In this document: positions 8,532 to 17,711 of the stretch, one piece after another | Numbering within the stretch: the first letter of the stretch is position 1 | How the letters are laid out: every line of letters begins with the position of its first letter | NCBI RefSeq assembly: GCF_900113335.1 | Contig: NZ_FOOX01000002.1 | Span: forward strand, 62,001-126,000 | From: Desulfotruncus arcticus DSM 17038 | GTDB taxonomy: Bacteria; Bacillota; Desulfotomaculia; Desulfotomaculales; Desulfallaceae | Direction: 5' to 3' | Length of the DNA stretch: 64,000 bases | Position numbers and translations under genes: made by a program | The notes under the pieces: model-generated | The model's database searches: none | Seen by the model: the letters and a program-made list of their open reading frames with translations, nothing else | What the model was told of the DNA's origin: nothing

Positions 8532-9536
8532 GTGGGACGGAAGGCTCGCTGGCGTCTTCTGGAGTATGGACTGACTGTTTGGCTCGTAATCACTTTAAAC
8601 TTTCTTTTACCCAGGATGATGCCGGGCGATCCCTTCCTGGTGTTGACCTCGGACAGCCCGGAACAGGAGGAAATAGTCATCAGCGAAGAGCAGCGGCAGT
8701 TTTTCTTCCGCTACTACGGTCTGGACAAACCTGCCGGTGAGCAGTATCTGCATTATATGGGCCAGTTAGTAAAAGGAAATTTGGGATACAGTTTGTATTA
8801 CAAGGAACCGGTAAGCCAAATTATACTGCGCCGGCTGCCCTGGACTGCTTTCATGGTAATTGCGGCCCTAGCGCTGAGCACCGCCATAGGAACAATTTTA
8901 GGCTGCATATCCGCCTGGTACCGGGAGAAATGGCCGGACAAACTGCTGTTTTTCAACCTGATTTTTTTATCGGAGATTCCGGCTTTTCTGCTGGGGCTGA
9001 TCCTGCTGTTTGTATTTGCCGCGGAGTGGCGGTTATTTCCCCTGTCGGGGGCCATAACTCATTTTGCCGGTTACAGTCATTGGTGGGAAAAGCCTGTGGA
9101 TATACTGCGCCATGCCTGCCTGCCCGTCCTGACTTTAACCGTTGCCCGGCTGGGCGGCATGTATTTGCTGGCCAGAAACAGCATGACCACCGTGCTGGAA
9201 AAGGAATACCTGCGTACCGCGTGGGCCAAAGGGCTTACCGGAAGGCGCGTAATTTTTCGCCATGCCTTGCGGAATGCCCTGCTGCCCATAGTGACCCGGG
9301 TGTTCTTAAGTCTCGGCTCCCTGGTGGGCGGCGCTATATTGGTGGAAAACGTTTTTGCTTATCCGGGGCTGGGGCATTTAATGCGAGAAGCGGTGCGGAT
9401 TCACGATTATCCTGTGATCCAGGGCGTTTTCTTAGTGGTAACCATACTGGTGTTACTGGCCAATTTTCTGGCCGATTTGGTTTACGGAAAGCTTGACCCG
9501 CGGATTGGCGATTATAACGGGGCGCATGGAGGGTAA
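8532..9536 (+). CDS. ABC transporter permease, DppB class
   Basis: First membrane subunit of the importer, 334 residues with about six helices. The N-terminus shows the DppB pattern (FLLPRMMPGDPF, YGLDKPAGEQYLHYMGQLVKGNLG). The cytoplasmic ATPase-contact loop near residues 220-245 reads EYLRTAWAKGLTGRRVIFRHALRNALLP, split here only for naming: EYLRTAWAKGL then RHALRNALLP. It ends with FLADLVYGKLDPRI, also typical. The start is GTG at 8532 after GGGGAGGG. It overlaps the next gene by one base, so the two are translationally coupled. Confidence 0.9.
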   Translation: MGRKARWRLLEYGLTVWLVITLNFLLPRMMPGDPFLVLTSDSPEQEEIVISEEQRQFFFRYYGLDKPAGEQYLHYMGQLVKGNLGYSLYYKEPVSQIILRRLPWTAFMVIAALALSTAIGTILGCISAWYREKWPDKLLFFNLIFLSEIPAFLLGLILLFVFAAEWRLFPLSGAITHFAGYSHWWEKPVDILRHACLPVLTLTVARLGGMYLLARNSMTTVLEKEYLRTAWAKGLTGRRVIFRHALRNALLPIVTRVFLSLGSLVGGAILVENVFAYPGLGHLMREAVRIHDYPVIQGVFLVVTILVLLANFLADLVYGKLDPRIGDYNGAHGG

Positions 9537-10414
9537 TGTTGAGTAGAATAACGGAGTTGCTGCTGAAAGCGGCCAACGGGGCCAGGGATTTTTCCCTGCC
9601 GGGAAAAATCAGCCTGTTGACTATTTTATTAATCTTGCTGCTGGCGCTGCTGGCCCCGTATATTGCCATACATTCCCACCAAATTTCGTCGGGGCCGCCT
9701 CTCCTGCCGCCGGGGGGAGGGCACCCTTTGGGCACCGACGAGCTCGGTATTGATCTTTGGGCCCAGATCTGCTACGGGTCCAGGGTCAGCCTGCTGGTGG
9801 GGCTGGGCACGGCTTTTTTGGCGGCTCTGGGCGGCGGTCTGGTCGGTATTGTTGCGGGATATCTGGGCGGGTGGCCCGATAAAGTCATAATGAGGTTGAT
9901 TGATATTATGATTGTACTGCCCGACTTTCCGCTGATGATTGTGTTGGCAGCCTTTTTAGGCCCCAGCCTGCTGAACATTATTATCGTGCTGGCCTTTTTT
10001 TCCTGGGTTTTCCCCGCCAGAATCACACGCTCGCAGGTGTTGATGCTGAAGCAACAAAGCTACGTCAAATCTGCGGAGACATATGGCGCCGGCGCCTGGT
10101 ATCTGATGTGGAAGCATTTTCTGCCGGAGGTTTTCCCACTGGTGGCAGTGAATATGATCAGGCTTACGGGCCGGGCCATTATTTCCGAGGCGGGGCTGTC
10201 CTTTTTAGGGCTGGGGGACCCCACCTCGAAAAGCTGGGGCTTAATCATACACCACGCCACCAGCTTTCGGGGAATATATTTTACCGGCTTTTGGAAGTGG
10301 TGGCTGTTATATCCGTGGCTGGCCTTGATGTTAATGGTCATATCGCTGGCCTTTGTCAGCCGTGAGCTGGAAAGAATGGCCGACCCGCGCCTGGGCGGCA
10401 GGCGCTTTGTTTAG
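9536..10414 (+). CDS. ABC transporter permease, DppC class
   Basis: Second membrane subunit, 292 residues. DppC hallmarks are HPLGTDELGIDLWAQI near residue 60, GYLGGWPDKVIMRLIDIMI in the first loop, the ATPase-contact stretch SYVKSAETYGAGAWYLMWKH, and SEAGLSFLGLGDP. ATG at 9536 overlaps the stop of the preceding permease. It pairs with the DppB-type subunit to form the translocation pore. Confidence 0.9.
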   Translation: MLSRITELLLKAANGARDFSLPGKISLLTILLILLLALLAPYIAIHSHQISSGPPLLPPGGGHPLGTDELGIDLWAQICYGSRVSLLVGLGTAFLAALGGGLVGIVAGYLGGWPDKVIMRLIDIMIVLPDFPLMIVLAAFLGPSLLNIIIVLAFFSWVFPARITRSQVLMLKQQSYVKSAETYGAGAWYLMWKHFLPEVFPLVAVNMIRLTGRAIISEAGLSFLGLGDPTSKSWGLIIHHATSFRGIYFTGFWKWWLLYPWLALMLMVISLAFVSRELERMADPRLGGRRFV

Positions 10415-10427
10415 GGGGGGTATCGCT

Positions 10428-12149
10428 TTGAGCGCCGATAGCAAGCTATTGCTGGAAATTAAAAATTTATCCGTCACATATGACGCCGCCAACCCGCCGG
10501 TCCGGGCTGTCGACGGCGTTTCCCTGCAGCTGCGAAAAGGAGAGAGCCTGGGGATTATCGGCGAGTCCGGCTGCGGAAAAAGCTCGTTGGCCCTGGGCAT
10601 CATGGGCTTGATCAAACAGGGGGCTGTTGCGGGAGAGATAATCTACAGCGGTCACAATCTTGCCGGGCTGCCGGAAAAGAAATTAAGAAAGCACCGCTGG
10701 CAGGATATCGCCCTGGTGTTTCAAAATTCTTTGGAAGTACTTAATCCCGTACTCAATATAGGAGAGCAAATAGGAGAGCCGCTGCGGACCCATTATAGTT
10801 TAGCTGCCGAGGAGATTGACCGGAGGGTGGTAAAGCTGTTGGCCATGACGGGTCTGGAACCGGATTGGCGCCATTGCTACCCGCACCAACTGTCGGGGGG
10901 AATGAGGCAGCGGGTGCTTTTGGCCATGGCGTTGTCGTGCGACCCGGAAGTATTAATTGTGGACGAGCCGACAACGGCGCTGGACCCCGCCGGTAAAAAC
11001 GAACTGCTGCAGCTGCTGCAGAAACTGCAAAAAAAATCGGGATTTGCCATGATTTTGATATCCCATGATCTGGGGACGGTGAGAAAACTCACCTCCCGGG
11101 TGATGACCATGTACTGCGGGCGGGTGGTCGAGTCGGGGATTACCTCCGAGGTGCTGAAAAATCCCATGCATTGTTATACCCGCGGCCTGCTGAATTCTTC
11201 CCCCAATTTCTTTAAATATAAAGACCTGTGGGGAATAGGCGGGGAGCCTCCCCCGGGCGGCTCAAGTGAAGGCTGCGCTTTTTATCCCCGCTGCTGCCAG
11301 GGGGATGCCAGCTGCGGCCGGTCCAGGCCTCCCCTCAAATATATCGCCCTTGAGCGCATGGTGGCGTGTCACAAGGGAGGTATCGAAACGTTTCTCCGGG
11401 CCGAAGGGATCAGGAAAGAATTTGTACTTAAAAATAAGGAAATTAAAGCGGTAAAAGGGGTTGGTCTGACAATTAGAAGCGGTGAAGTGGCCGCCCTGGT
11501 AGGGGAGTCCGGCTCCGGCAAATCCACGCTGGCCCATATTCTGGCGGGGGTTCTGCAGGCCGACGCGGGCCAGGTTTTTTTTAAAGCTAAAAAGGTGGAA
11601 GGAAGATGGGCCACTAAAATGCTCCAGGGCATGCAGATTATCTTCCAGGACCCGTTTTCCTCCACCAGTCACCGCATGAAGGTTCTTGAAGTGGTGCGGG
11701 AGCCGCTGGACATAATTAAATGGAGCAGTGTGCCAGCAAGGGAAGCAGCGGCGGTTGAGGCTTTACAGACCGTACAGCTTCCCACCGCGCCGGATTTTGT
11801 AAATCGCTACTGCCACTCTTTGAGCGGGGGACAGCGGCAGCGGCTGGCCATAGCGCGGGCACTGGTAACAAAACCGAAATTACTCATTGCGGACGAAGTA
11901 ACCTCAATGCTGGACCCTTCGACTCAGGCCAATCTTTTAAGGGAGCTCAAAGGACTCCAAAACAGGCGGGGGTTTGCCATGCTGTACATTACCCACGACT
12001 TGCATCTGGCCCGGAAAATCGCCGATAAAGTTTATGTCATGTATCAGGGCGAAATTGTCGAAGCGGGCGTATCCTTCGAAATTTTCGAAGATCCGCAACA
12101 TTTTTATACCAGGCGGCTGATGAGCGAAGCCTTTAGCGATTTGGTTTGA
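10428..12149 (+). CDS. Fused DppD-DppF-type ABC transporter ATPase
   Basis: Both ATPases of the importer are in one 573-residue chain. Half one: Walker A GESGCGKSS (45-53), signature LSGGMRQ (about 155), Walker B LIVDEP (about 176), then the oligopeptide-type extension with a cysteine group GCAFYPRCCQGDASC (about 281) that in this family can hold an Fe-S cluster. Half two: Walker A GESGSGKST (about 359), signature LSGGQRQ (about 465), Walker B LLIADE. Usually these are two genes. I take TTG at 10428 as the start, right after GGGGGGG; the frame is open further upstream inside the permease but that part is not conserved. It powers uptake by the two permeases before it. Confidence 0.88.
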   Translation: MSADSKLLLEIKNLSVTYDAANPPVRAVDGVSLQLRKGESLGIIGESGCGKSSLALGIMGLIKQGAVAGEIIYSGHNLAGLPEKKLRKHRWQDIALVFQNSLEVLNPVLNIGEQIGEPLRTHYSLAAEEIDRRVVKLLAMTGLEPDWRHCYPHQLSGGMRQRVLLAMALSCDPEVLIVDEPTTALDPAGKNELLQLLQKLQKKSGFAMILISHDLGTVRKLTSRVMTMYCGRVVESGITSEVLKNPMHCYTRGLLNSSPNFFKYKDLWGIGGEPPPGGSSEGCAFYPRCCQGDASCGRSRPPLKYIALERMVACHKGGIETFLRAEGIRKEFVLKNKEIKAVKGVGLTIRSGEVAALVGESGSGKSTLAHILAGVLQADAGQVFFKAKKVEGRWATKMLQGMQIIFQDPFSSTSHRMKVLEVVREPLDIIKWSSVPAREAAAVEALQTVQLPTAPDFVNRYCHSLSGGQRQRLAIARALVTKPKLLIADEVTSMLDPSTQANLLRELKGLQNRRGFAMLYITHDLHLARKIADKVYVMYQGEIVEAGVSFEIFEDPQHFYTRRLMSEAFSDLV

Positions 12150-12340
12150 AATGACAGCGTCCGGCTGTTAAGAGTTACTATTCAAGGGGGGTCTTTGCTC
12201 TTGAGCAATGAAACTGTTGGAACCATTAGCTAGTAGCTGAAGAAAACAAGGTGCCTAAAAATTTACTTAACCAGTGGAAAATATTCCCTCTTTTGCATAT
12301 ATTGCATACAACAAAACTATTAGCAAAGGAGTAATCCGGT

Positions 12341-12922
12341 TTGAGTAATGATCAATATACCAGAGCTATGATTCCTGTTATGGCAGAGCAGGTCCCGCGT
12401 CCGCCCCAAAAATGTGACGGTCGGTTCTATACTGTGGTAGCTTCAAATTCACTATTTAGCATTGCTCAAAAATTTGGAGTGACAATTCAGCAGATTATTG
12501 CTGCCAACCCACAGATTGAAAATCCCGACATTATCTTCGTGGGGCAGGTGATTTGCATACCCACCGGTACACCCACACCAAATGGTGAGCTGCGCGTCCT
12601 TACACTTAGATTCCTGACAGAAACGGGTCAAGAGCTGCCCGTGGTTAACGGGGCTGTCCAGTTAAATGCCCGTGTAATTGTTCGGGCCACCTTCACCCGT
12701 CCGGTCTCCCGGGCCTTCTTTTTCCTGGAGCCTACCGGCACCGAAACTTGTGAACTCGCCCAACTGATCGGTGTAGATTGCCCCAGTGCAGTTACCGGGG
12801 TTGCTGAGATACTCTGGCAGGTGCCCGCAGGCACCCTGGGCCGTGTTTTTGTTGTTGCCTGTATTAACAGCATCTGTGCCAAATCTGCTGATGAGGTGCT
12901 TGTTGTTCGTAATAATCGTTAA
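12341..12922 (+). CDS. LysM domain protein
   Basis: A 193-residue protein with one LysM peptidoglycan/chitin-binding domain at about residues 28-72 (FYTVVASNSLFSIAQKFGV, then NPDIIFVGQVICIP). A second, beta-rich domain of about 100 residues follows, with three pairs of cysteines. There is no signal peptide, which is common for LysM proteins of the spore coat/cortex (SafA-like) in this group; a spore role is inference. The start is TTG at 12341 after AAAGGAG. It stands alone between the ABC cluster and a convergent remnant. Confidence 0.75.
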   Translation: MSNDQYTRAMIPVMAEQVPRPPQKCDGRFYTVVASNSLFSIAQKFGVTIQQIIAANPQIENPDIIFVGQVICIPTGTPTPNGELRVLTLRFLTETGQELPVVNGAVQLNARVIVRATFTRPVSRAFFFLEPTGTETCELAQLIGVDCPSAVTGVAEILWQVPAGTLGRVFVVACINSICAKSADEVLVVRNNR

Positions 12923-12953
12923 ACCACCGTACTCCATTTCCAACCAGTAGCCA

Positions 12954-13178
12954 TTATATATTAGGGGCCTTTTTATATTTCACACCTTTTTTAAACACAT
13001 TGCCTATAGCCCCACCTAAATTAAGGTAACTGGTACCCATTAAAATCATTGGATTGATTTTTAGTGGGTCAGGCTGATCATCTGTCAAGTATTGCTCATT
13101 TACGTATGTGGAAACTATCTCCCCAAAAAACACCTCAAAACCGCAAATAGGAACGCTTTGCCTGATTCTGATTAACAT
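12954..13178 (-). pseudogene. C-terminal remnant of a flavin reductase-like (flavoredoxin) gene
   Basis: The 74-codon frame encodes only the last part of an FMN-binding flavin reductase-like domain: FEVFFGEIVSTYVNEQYLT, DPLKINPMI and LNLGGAIGNVFKKG match the usual C-terminal strand and ending of flavoredoxins. The N-terminal FMN-binding half is absent; upstream sequence (13179-13200) runs straight into the glycosyltransferase stop. It is a truncated, probably inactive gene. Confidence 0.6.
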
Positions 13179-13200
13179 CTAAAATGTGTATATGCTTATT

Positions 13201-14340
13201 TTACTTGAGCAGGGTTGCATAGGCATTGGCCATGCGCGTGGCGGTGGCGGTCGAGCTGATTTGTTCGGCCGATTCTCTGGCCTGGCTGCTCAGGCGTTGT
13301 CTCAGCTCCTCATTTTGCAGAATAACCAGGGAGTTTTCCGCCAGCGCCGCTGCCGACGGGGCGGTTAGGAAACCGTCGAATCCTTCATTGACCATTTCGG
13401 CGACTCCGTTGGCTCCCACAGCCACAACTGGAAGGCCCACTGCCTGGGCCTCGCCGATAATGATGCCCTGGGTTTCCGTAACGGCGGCATACATGAACAA
13501 GTCAGCGCCGGCATAGTAGTTGGTCAGTGTCTGGCGGGACAGGCGGCGGCCAACGATGGTTACCCGGGAGGCAAGCCCCATGTCTTTTGCCATAGTTCGC
13601 AGCTCTTCCTCGCAGGGGCCTATACCCACCAGGAAAAGACGCGAATCCGGGCAGTCCCTGTTGATCAAGCGGAAGGCTTCCAAAATCATATCCAGGTTTT
13701 TTTCTTTGCCGAACCTGGCCACACAGAGGATTACTTTTTCCTCGGGTCCAATGCCATATTCCCTGCGCAGCCACCCGTTATCCGGGTTGGCAAACTCCTC
13801 CAGCTTGAGTCCGGTGGGGATAGCCTGCATGGGCGCGTTAATGCCCAGCTCTCGCAGCCGCTTTGCCACCACGTTGGTAGGGGTAATTACCAGGTTGCAG
13901 CGGTTGCAAAACCTGCGCACAAAACCCAACACCAGCCGCCGGGCCAGACCCGGAAACAGCGGTACGTAATGCACATAAAGGTCGTACAGCGTGTGGTGGG
14001 TAAATACCAGGGGGAGGTTGTGCCGCCTGGCGGTGCGCGCTCCCACGTTGCCCAACAGGAACGGGGAATGACAGTGGACCAGGTCGATTTTTAGGTCGCG
14101 CAGCTTTTGGCCAACCCCCGGCGCAAAAGGCAGGGCCAGGGAAAAATTTTTATTGGTGGGGGCGGTGATGGACGGAAACCGGAATACTCCCTCTTCTTCT
14201 GTTTGCCGGCGGTAAGCCGGCGCAAAAATGTAAACATTATGCCCCAGCTGCTGCAGTTCATGCCTGAACAATTCTATGGAACGAACTACCCCGCTTACGT
14301 AGGGATAGTAGCTGTCGGAAAACATGGCAATATTCATCAT
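13201..14340 (-). CDS. Glycosyltransferase family 4 (GT-B fold)
   Basis: A 379-residue GT4 enzyme that would transfer a sugar from a nucleotide donor to a lipid or glycan acceptor in the cytoplasm. The N-terminal glycine-rich acceptor loop is YYPYVSGVVRS (about 11-21), and HCHSPFLLG follows near residue 90. The C-terminal donor domain has ILCVARFGKEKNLD (about 210) and the EX7E-type motif ETQGIIIGEAQAVGLPVVA (about 292-310). It resembles diacylglycerol/phosphatidylinositol glycosyltransferases of Firmicutes. GGAGG precedes two adjacent ATG codons. No linked cell-wall genes point to the acceptor. Confidence 0.88.
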   Translation of the reverse strand: MMNIAMFSDSYYPYVSGVVRSIELFRHELQQLGHNVYIFAPAYRRQTEEEGVFRFPSITAPTNKNFSLALPFAPGVGQKLRDLKIDLVHCHSPFLLGNVGARTARRHNLPLVFTHHTLYDLYVHYVPLFPGLARRLVLGFVRRFCNRCNLVITPTNVVAKRLRELGINAPMQAIPTGLKLEEFANPDNGWLRREYGIGPEEKVILCVARFGKEKNLDMILEAFRLINRDCPDSRLFLVGIGPCEEELRTMAKDMGLASRVTIVGRRLSRQTLTNYYAGADLFMYAAVTETQGIIIGEAQAVGLPVVAVGANGVAEMVNEGFDGFLTAPSAAALAENSLVILQNEELRQRLSSQARESAEQISSTATATRMANAYATLLK

Positions 14341-14696
14341 TATCCTCCTGCGTATTTCGTAAGTTTTGATTTTATAATGGTTTGTAGCAAAGAAGACGCA
14401 ACGAAAACGCTATAACATAAAACTTCAATTCTGACGCCACAAACACCTGCCTGTCGGGCTGGAAGTTATACCCGGGTAATTGCTTCCCCGGCGCAGTACG
14501 GGCCTACGGGCCGGTTCGCTGCCGGCTGAAATAAAGGAAGGATAACAGGCAGCCCCGCCATACTGATAGATATTCCAGTGGTGGCCGGCATAAACCATGA
14601 TATAAATAATGGAAGAAAAGTGTGCCATTGTAGAATATAATAATAAGCTTGGGGCTATAACAGCTCTTGTGAAAAATGGTATTATTGTGTATAATA

Positions 14697-14716
14697 AATG
14701 TGAAAAATTACACATT
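14697..14716 (+). promoter_or_regulatory. CRP-like palindrome upstream of the Crp/Fnr gene
   Basis: A perfect 6-8-6 inverted repeat, AATGTG-N8-CACATT, containing TGTGA-N6-ACACA, one base from the CRP consensus TGTGA-N6-TCACA. It is 53 bases ahead of the Crp/Fnr start. A direct copy of its left part (TTGTGAAAAAT) lies about 30 bases upstream. Autoregulation is the likely use. The rest of the 14341-14768 gap shows no convincing gene. Confidence 0.5.
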
Positions 14717-14768
14717 ATCACGGTCTTAATTTGGCTTTGAAGCAGTATTACAGCTGGAGGGTTGTAAA

Positions 14769-15428
14769 ATGCCGAATTTTGAACTTTTGTCCAAACCTGA
14801 GTTAAAAGCAAAGGATGAAGAAAAGGTTTTTGCAAAGCTTGGTATGTTCTTTAATAAATTAAAATTTTATAAGGGTGAAACAATTATCGACGTGGGGGAT
14901 AAAATTAACAATTTTTATTATTTGCAAAAGGGTGTCGTGCGTTTATACATTTCAAATAATCAAGGTGATTTAATGTTTTACGATATCAGCGCCGGTTCCG
15001 GATTTGCCGAGCCCGCTTTTTTTTGCGGATTGCCGTCCAAAGTCAGGGTAATAGCTGTAACGGACAGTACAATATTGTCCTTTCCCAAAAATTTAGTTAT
15101 GTCCTACATTGATCAGCAGGATGAATTTATCAAACTAATTGTTCATATGATCAGTACGAAAATTTATCTTGTTACCACACTATTCGAGAATATGAGCAAC
15201 AACAACTCCTGGGACAAGCTGGTAAAGGTATTGTATCTGCTTTCATCGGGCGGTAAAAGCTCTAAAAGGGTGATTAATATTACCCATGAAGAGCTGGCTT
15301 CAATGCTGGGGATACACCGGGTCACTGTTACCAGGAATTTGGCCAAATTAAAAAAAGATGGCTTAATTACGGTCAACAGGCATTCCATTGACATAAATGA
15401 CGTTAATAAACTGGTGTCTTATTTTTAA
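14769..15428 (+). CDS. Crp/Fnr family transcriptional regulator
   Basis: A 219-residue regulator with an N-terminal cyclic-nucleotide-binding-type beta barrel (GETIIDVGDKINNFYYLQKG near 38-57) and a C-terminal winged helix (THEELASMLGIHRVTVTRN, about 172-190). Cysteines are few (one CGLPSK) and there is no N-terminal FNR-type cysteine cluster, so it does not look like an Fe-S oxygen sensor. The architecture resembles CprK-like and other effector-binding Crp proteins of Peptococcaceae. ATG follows GGAGG. It lies upstream of the decayed FAD/TRAP locus, which it may once have controlled. The effector is unknown. Confidence 0.88.
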   Translation: MPNFELLSKPELKAKDEEKVFAKLGMFFNKLKFYKGETIIDVGDKINNFYYLQKGVVRLYISNNQGDLMFYDISAGSGFAEPAFFCGLPSKVRVIAVTDSTILSFPKNLVMSYIDQQDEFIKLIVHMISTKIYLVTTLFENMSNNNSWDKLVKVLYLLSSGGKSSKRVINITHEELASMLGIHRVTVTRNLAKLKKDGLITVNRHSIDINDVNKLVSYF

Positions 15429-15443
15429 ATAAAGCTTTCTGCC

Positions 15444-15465
15444 AAGCCCGCAGGGCTTTTTTTTT
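15444..15465 (+). terminator. Intrinsic terminator of the Crp/Fnr gene
   Basis: Arms AAGCCC and GGGCTT with a three-base loop, followed by an uninterrupted T-run, 16 bases past the stop. Confidence 0.8.
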
Positions 15466-15537
15466 GCCATAATCGGCGGGTGGCATTGGGCTATCCTGCC
15501 AGGTTTAAGCCCTTTTTTTCACAAGAAATATTTCATG

Positions 15538-15686
15538 TGTAGCAGATGTTACTGCGTATTTGCAGAGGAATGCTGGCATTGTAATTCCTGTGTGCTGGAT
15601 TGCCCCTCCGGGGCAATAAGTTTAGAATTCCCTTGCCAAGTATGATGCTTTATCAAGATGCAATTAATGAGGGAGCTAAAAAGTGA
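15538..15686 (+). pseudogene. Frameshifted 4Fe-4S ferredoxin remnant
   Basis: Read from 15538, the sequence encodes CSRCYCVFAEECWHCNSC and then VLDCPSGAISLEF, the second half of a small ferredoxin of the type that accompanies AprA-like FAD reductases. The frame then stops early, but one frame over the expected ending PLPSMMLYQ and a stop at 15684-15686 appear. The first cluster-binding half is missing. It is thus truncated at the front and frameshifted at the end. Its place right before the FAD gene is the usual place of this electron-transfer partner. Confidence 0.65.
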
Positions 15687-15704
15687 TCAATTTGGTAAAA
15701 ACGG

Positions 15705-17593
15705 TTGAAACCGACGTACTTGGTGGTCGGGGGCGGAATAGGCGGATTGATGGCAGCTATCAGCGCGGCTGACGAGGGTGCCAGAGTGGTAATCGCGGAA
15801 AAGGCCAATACCAGGCGAAGTGGCAGCGGGGCCACGGGAAACGATCACTTTTTATGTTATATACCGGAAGTGCATGGAGAAATGGGACCGATCATCAAAG
15901 AGGCTTTTGAAAGCCTTTCCGGCAAGTCCCAGGACAAGCCGTTGGTGGTTAGGCATTTTAAGGAGTCTTTTGACCGCGTTAAGGACTGGGACAGCTGGGG
16001 TATACCCATGAAGGTGGATGGAAAATGGGAGTTTACAGGACACTCATATCCCGGCCGTCCACGGATATGGCTAAAATATGCCGGTGCGGAACAGAAGATT
16101 ATCCTAACCAGAGAAGCGCTGAAACGGGGCGTAACAATAATTAATAAAATTCCAGTTACCGATGTTATAACCAGTGCCGGAGAAGTTATCGGTGCCATGG
16201 GGATAGACATAGGGGAGAAAGAGCCTCAAATGGTAGTCTTTAGGGCTAAAAACGTCATCCTGACTACCGGGCATACCAACAGGCTTTATCCCGCCGTTAC
16301 TTCGGGGTGGATTTTTAACACCGCCAGATGTCCCGCCAGCACCGGTACCGGTCGTGTGGCGGCGTACAGGGCCGGGGCGAGGCTTGTTAATATAGAGCTG
16401 CCCTACACTCACTCAGGTCCGAAATATTTTGCCAGGGCGGGTAAAGCTACCTGGATAGGTGTTTTAGTGGAAGCAGTGGCGGCCACCGGCGGGAATATAC
16501 TCCCTCCGGTTATGGGGGCAGTGGCTTTTGTCATGGCCGAGTGGCTGGGTGTGCCTTATGCCCATGTGGCAATGGCAGCTATCATCCCGGCGCTGCTTTA
16601 CTATGCCATTGTTTTTACCAGTGTTCATATCCAGGCTGTGAAAACAGATTTAAAGGCTATTCCCAGGGCGGAGCTTCCTTCTACCGGCAGGGTAATGAAA
16701 GAAGGCTGGTTTTACTTGCTGCCCCTGGGAGGGTTGATCTACTTTTTGTTGATCAAGATGGTGGACCCTGCCCTGGCGGCCTTGTATACGCTGCCAATAC
16801 TAATCGGCAGCAGCTTTTTATCACGCAATAAGGACCACTGGATGACACCATACAAAATTTGGAACAGTATCGTGTCCGGGGTAAAAAACTGGATGCTGGT
16901 GGGCACAATTACAGCTGCTATCGGAATAATGATCGGTTCTTTGGAATTAAGCGGTCTGGGCTTAAAGTTCTCCAGTTTTATTTGGAGCTGGGCGGAGGGA
17001 ATTTAGCAGTTATTCTCGTGATGGTAGCAATTGCCAGCTTTATCCTGGGAATGGGGGTGGATGCACTGACTGCTTATTTCACCCTGACAATTTTAGTGGC
17101 TCCGGCCTTATTGAAGCTGGGGGTGCCTGATTTGGCGGCACATCTTTTTGTGATCTATTGGAACCTGGTGGGCTTTATCACACCCCCGGTATGCATTGCG
17201 GTATATGTAACATGTGCCATCAGTGAAGGCCATGTATGGAAAACAGGCCTGGAAGCGGTGAAAATAGGTATAGGTGCGTTTTTGATTCCATTTTCTTTTA
17301 TCTTTAACCCTCCATTGCTGCTTAACGGCTCGGTCGGGGAAATTATGTATACCACAGCGGTGACAATTTTGGGGTCGTTCTGCGTGGTTATGGCGCTCAG
17401 CGGCTATGGTTTGATTAAGATAAACTGGCTTCAGCGTATCAGCTTGCTGGTGTGTGCCGGTTTATTAATCAGTCCGCAAATAATAACAGATATTATTGGA
17501 TTCGTGCTTATGAGCATTATTCTGCTATGTCAACTGACTCAGGCCAGGAAAGGTAAACCGGGTAATCTGATTCAAAAGGCTGGTAGTTGCTAG
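15705..17593 (+). pseudogene. Chimera of FAD-binding fumarate reductase-like protein and TRAP permease, with a frameshift
   Basis: The first ORF (15705-17006, 433 codons) is two genes in one frame. Residues 1 to about 248 are an FAD-binding reductase: dinucleotide fold LVVGGGIGGLMAAISAADEG, RRSGSGATGNDHF, and GPKYFARAGKATWIGV, after which the capping and C-terminal domains are missing. From about residue 249 it is a fused TRAP transporter permease (ATGGNILPPVMGAVAFVMAE). Near 16975-16990 the frame is lost (stop at 17006). The rest of the permease continues one frame over to 17593 with LGGGNLAVILVMVAIASFIL and NLVGFITPPVCIAVYV. A deletion between neighbouring genes plus a frameshift explains this. 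The chimera cannot be a working reductase. The permease lacks its N-terminal half. Confidence 0.8.
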
Positions 17594-17711
17594 CCAACCG
17601 TCCGGTATTAACTCCATGGTTTATGGTCCCTGCCGGTTCAGGCAGACCGGCGGCGGGCCGGAAAAGCTGGTGAGTGTAATAACCTAATTAAAAACAAGGA
17701 AGGGCCTTACA

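Noticed and set aside
14425..14835. 136-codon minus-strand ORF across the Crp/Fnr upstream region
   Set aside because: It overlaps the CRP-like site and the start of the Crp/Fnr gene, has no family resemblance and mixes low-complexity leucine/serine sequence; a chance frame is more likely.
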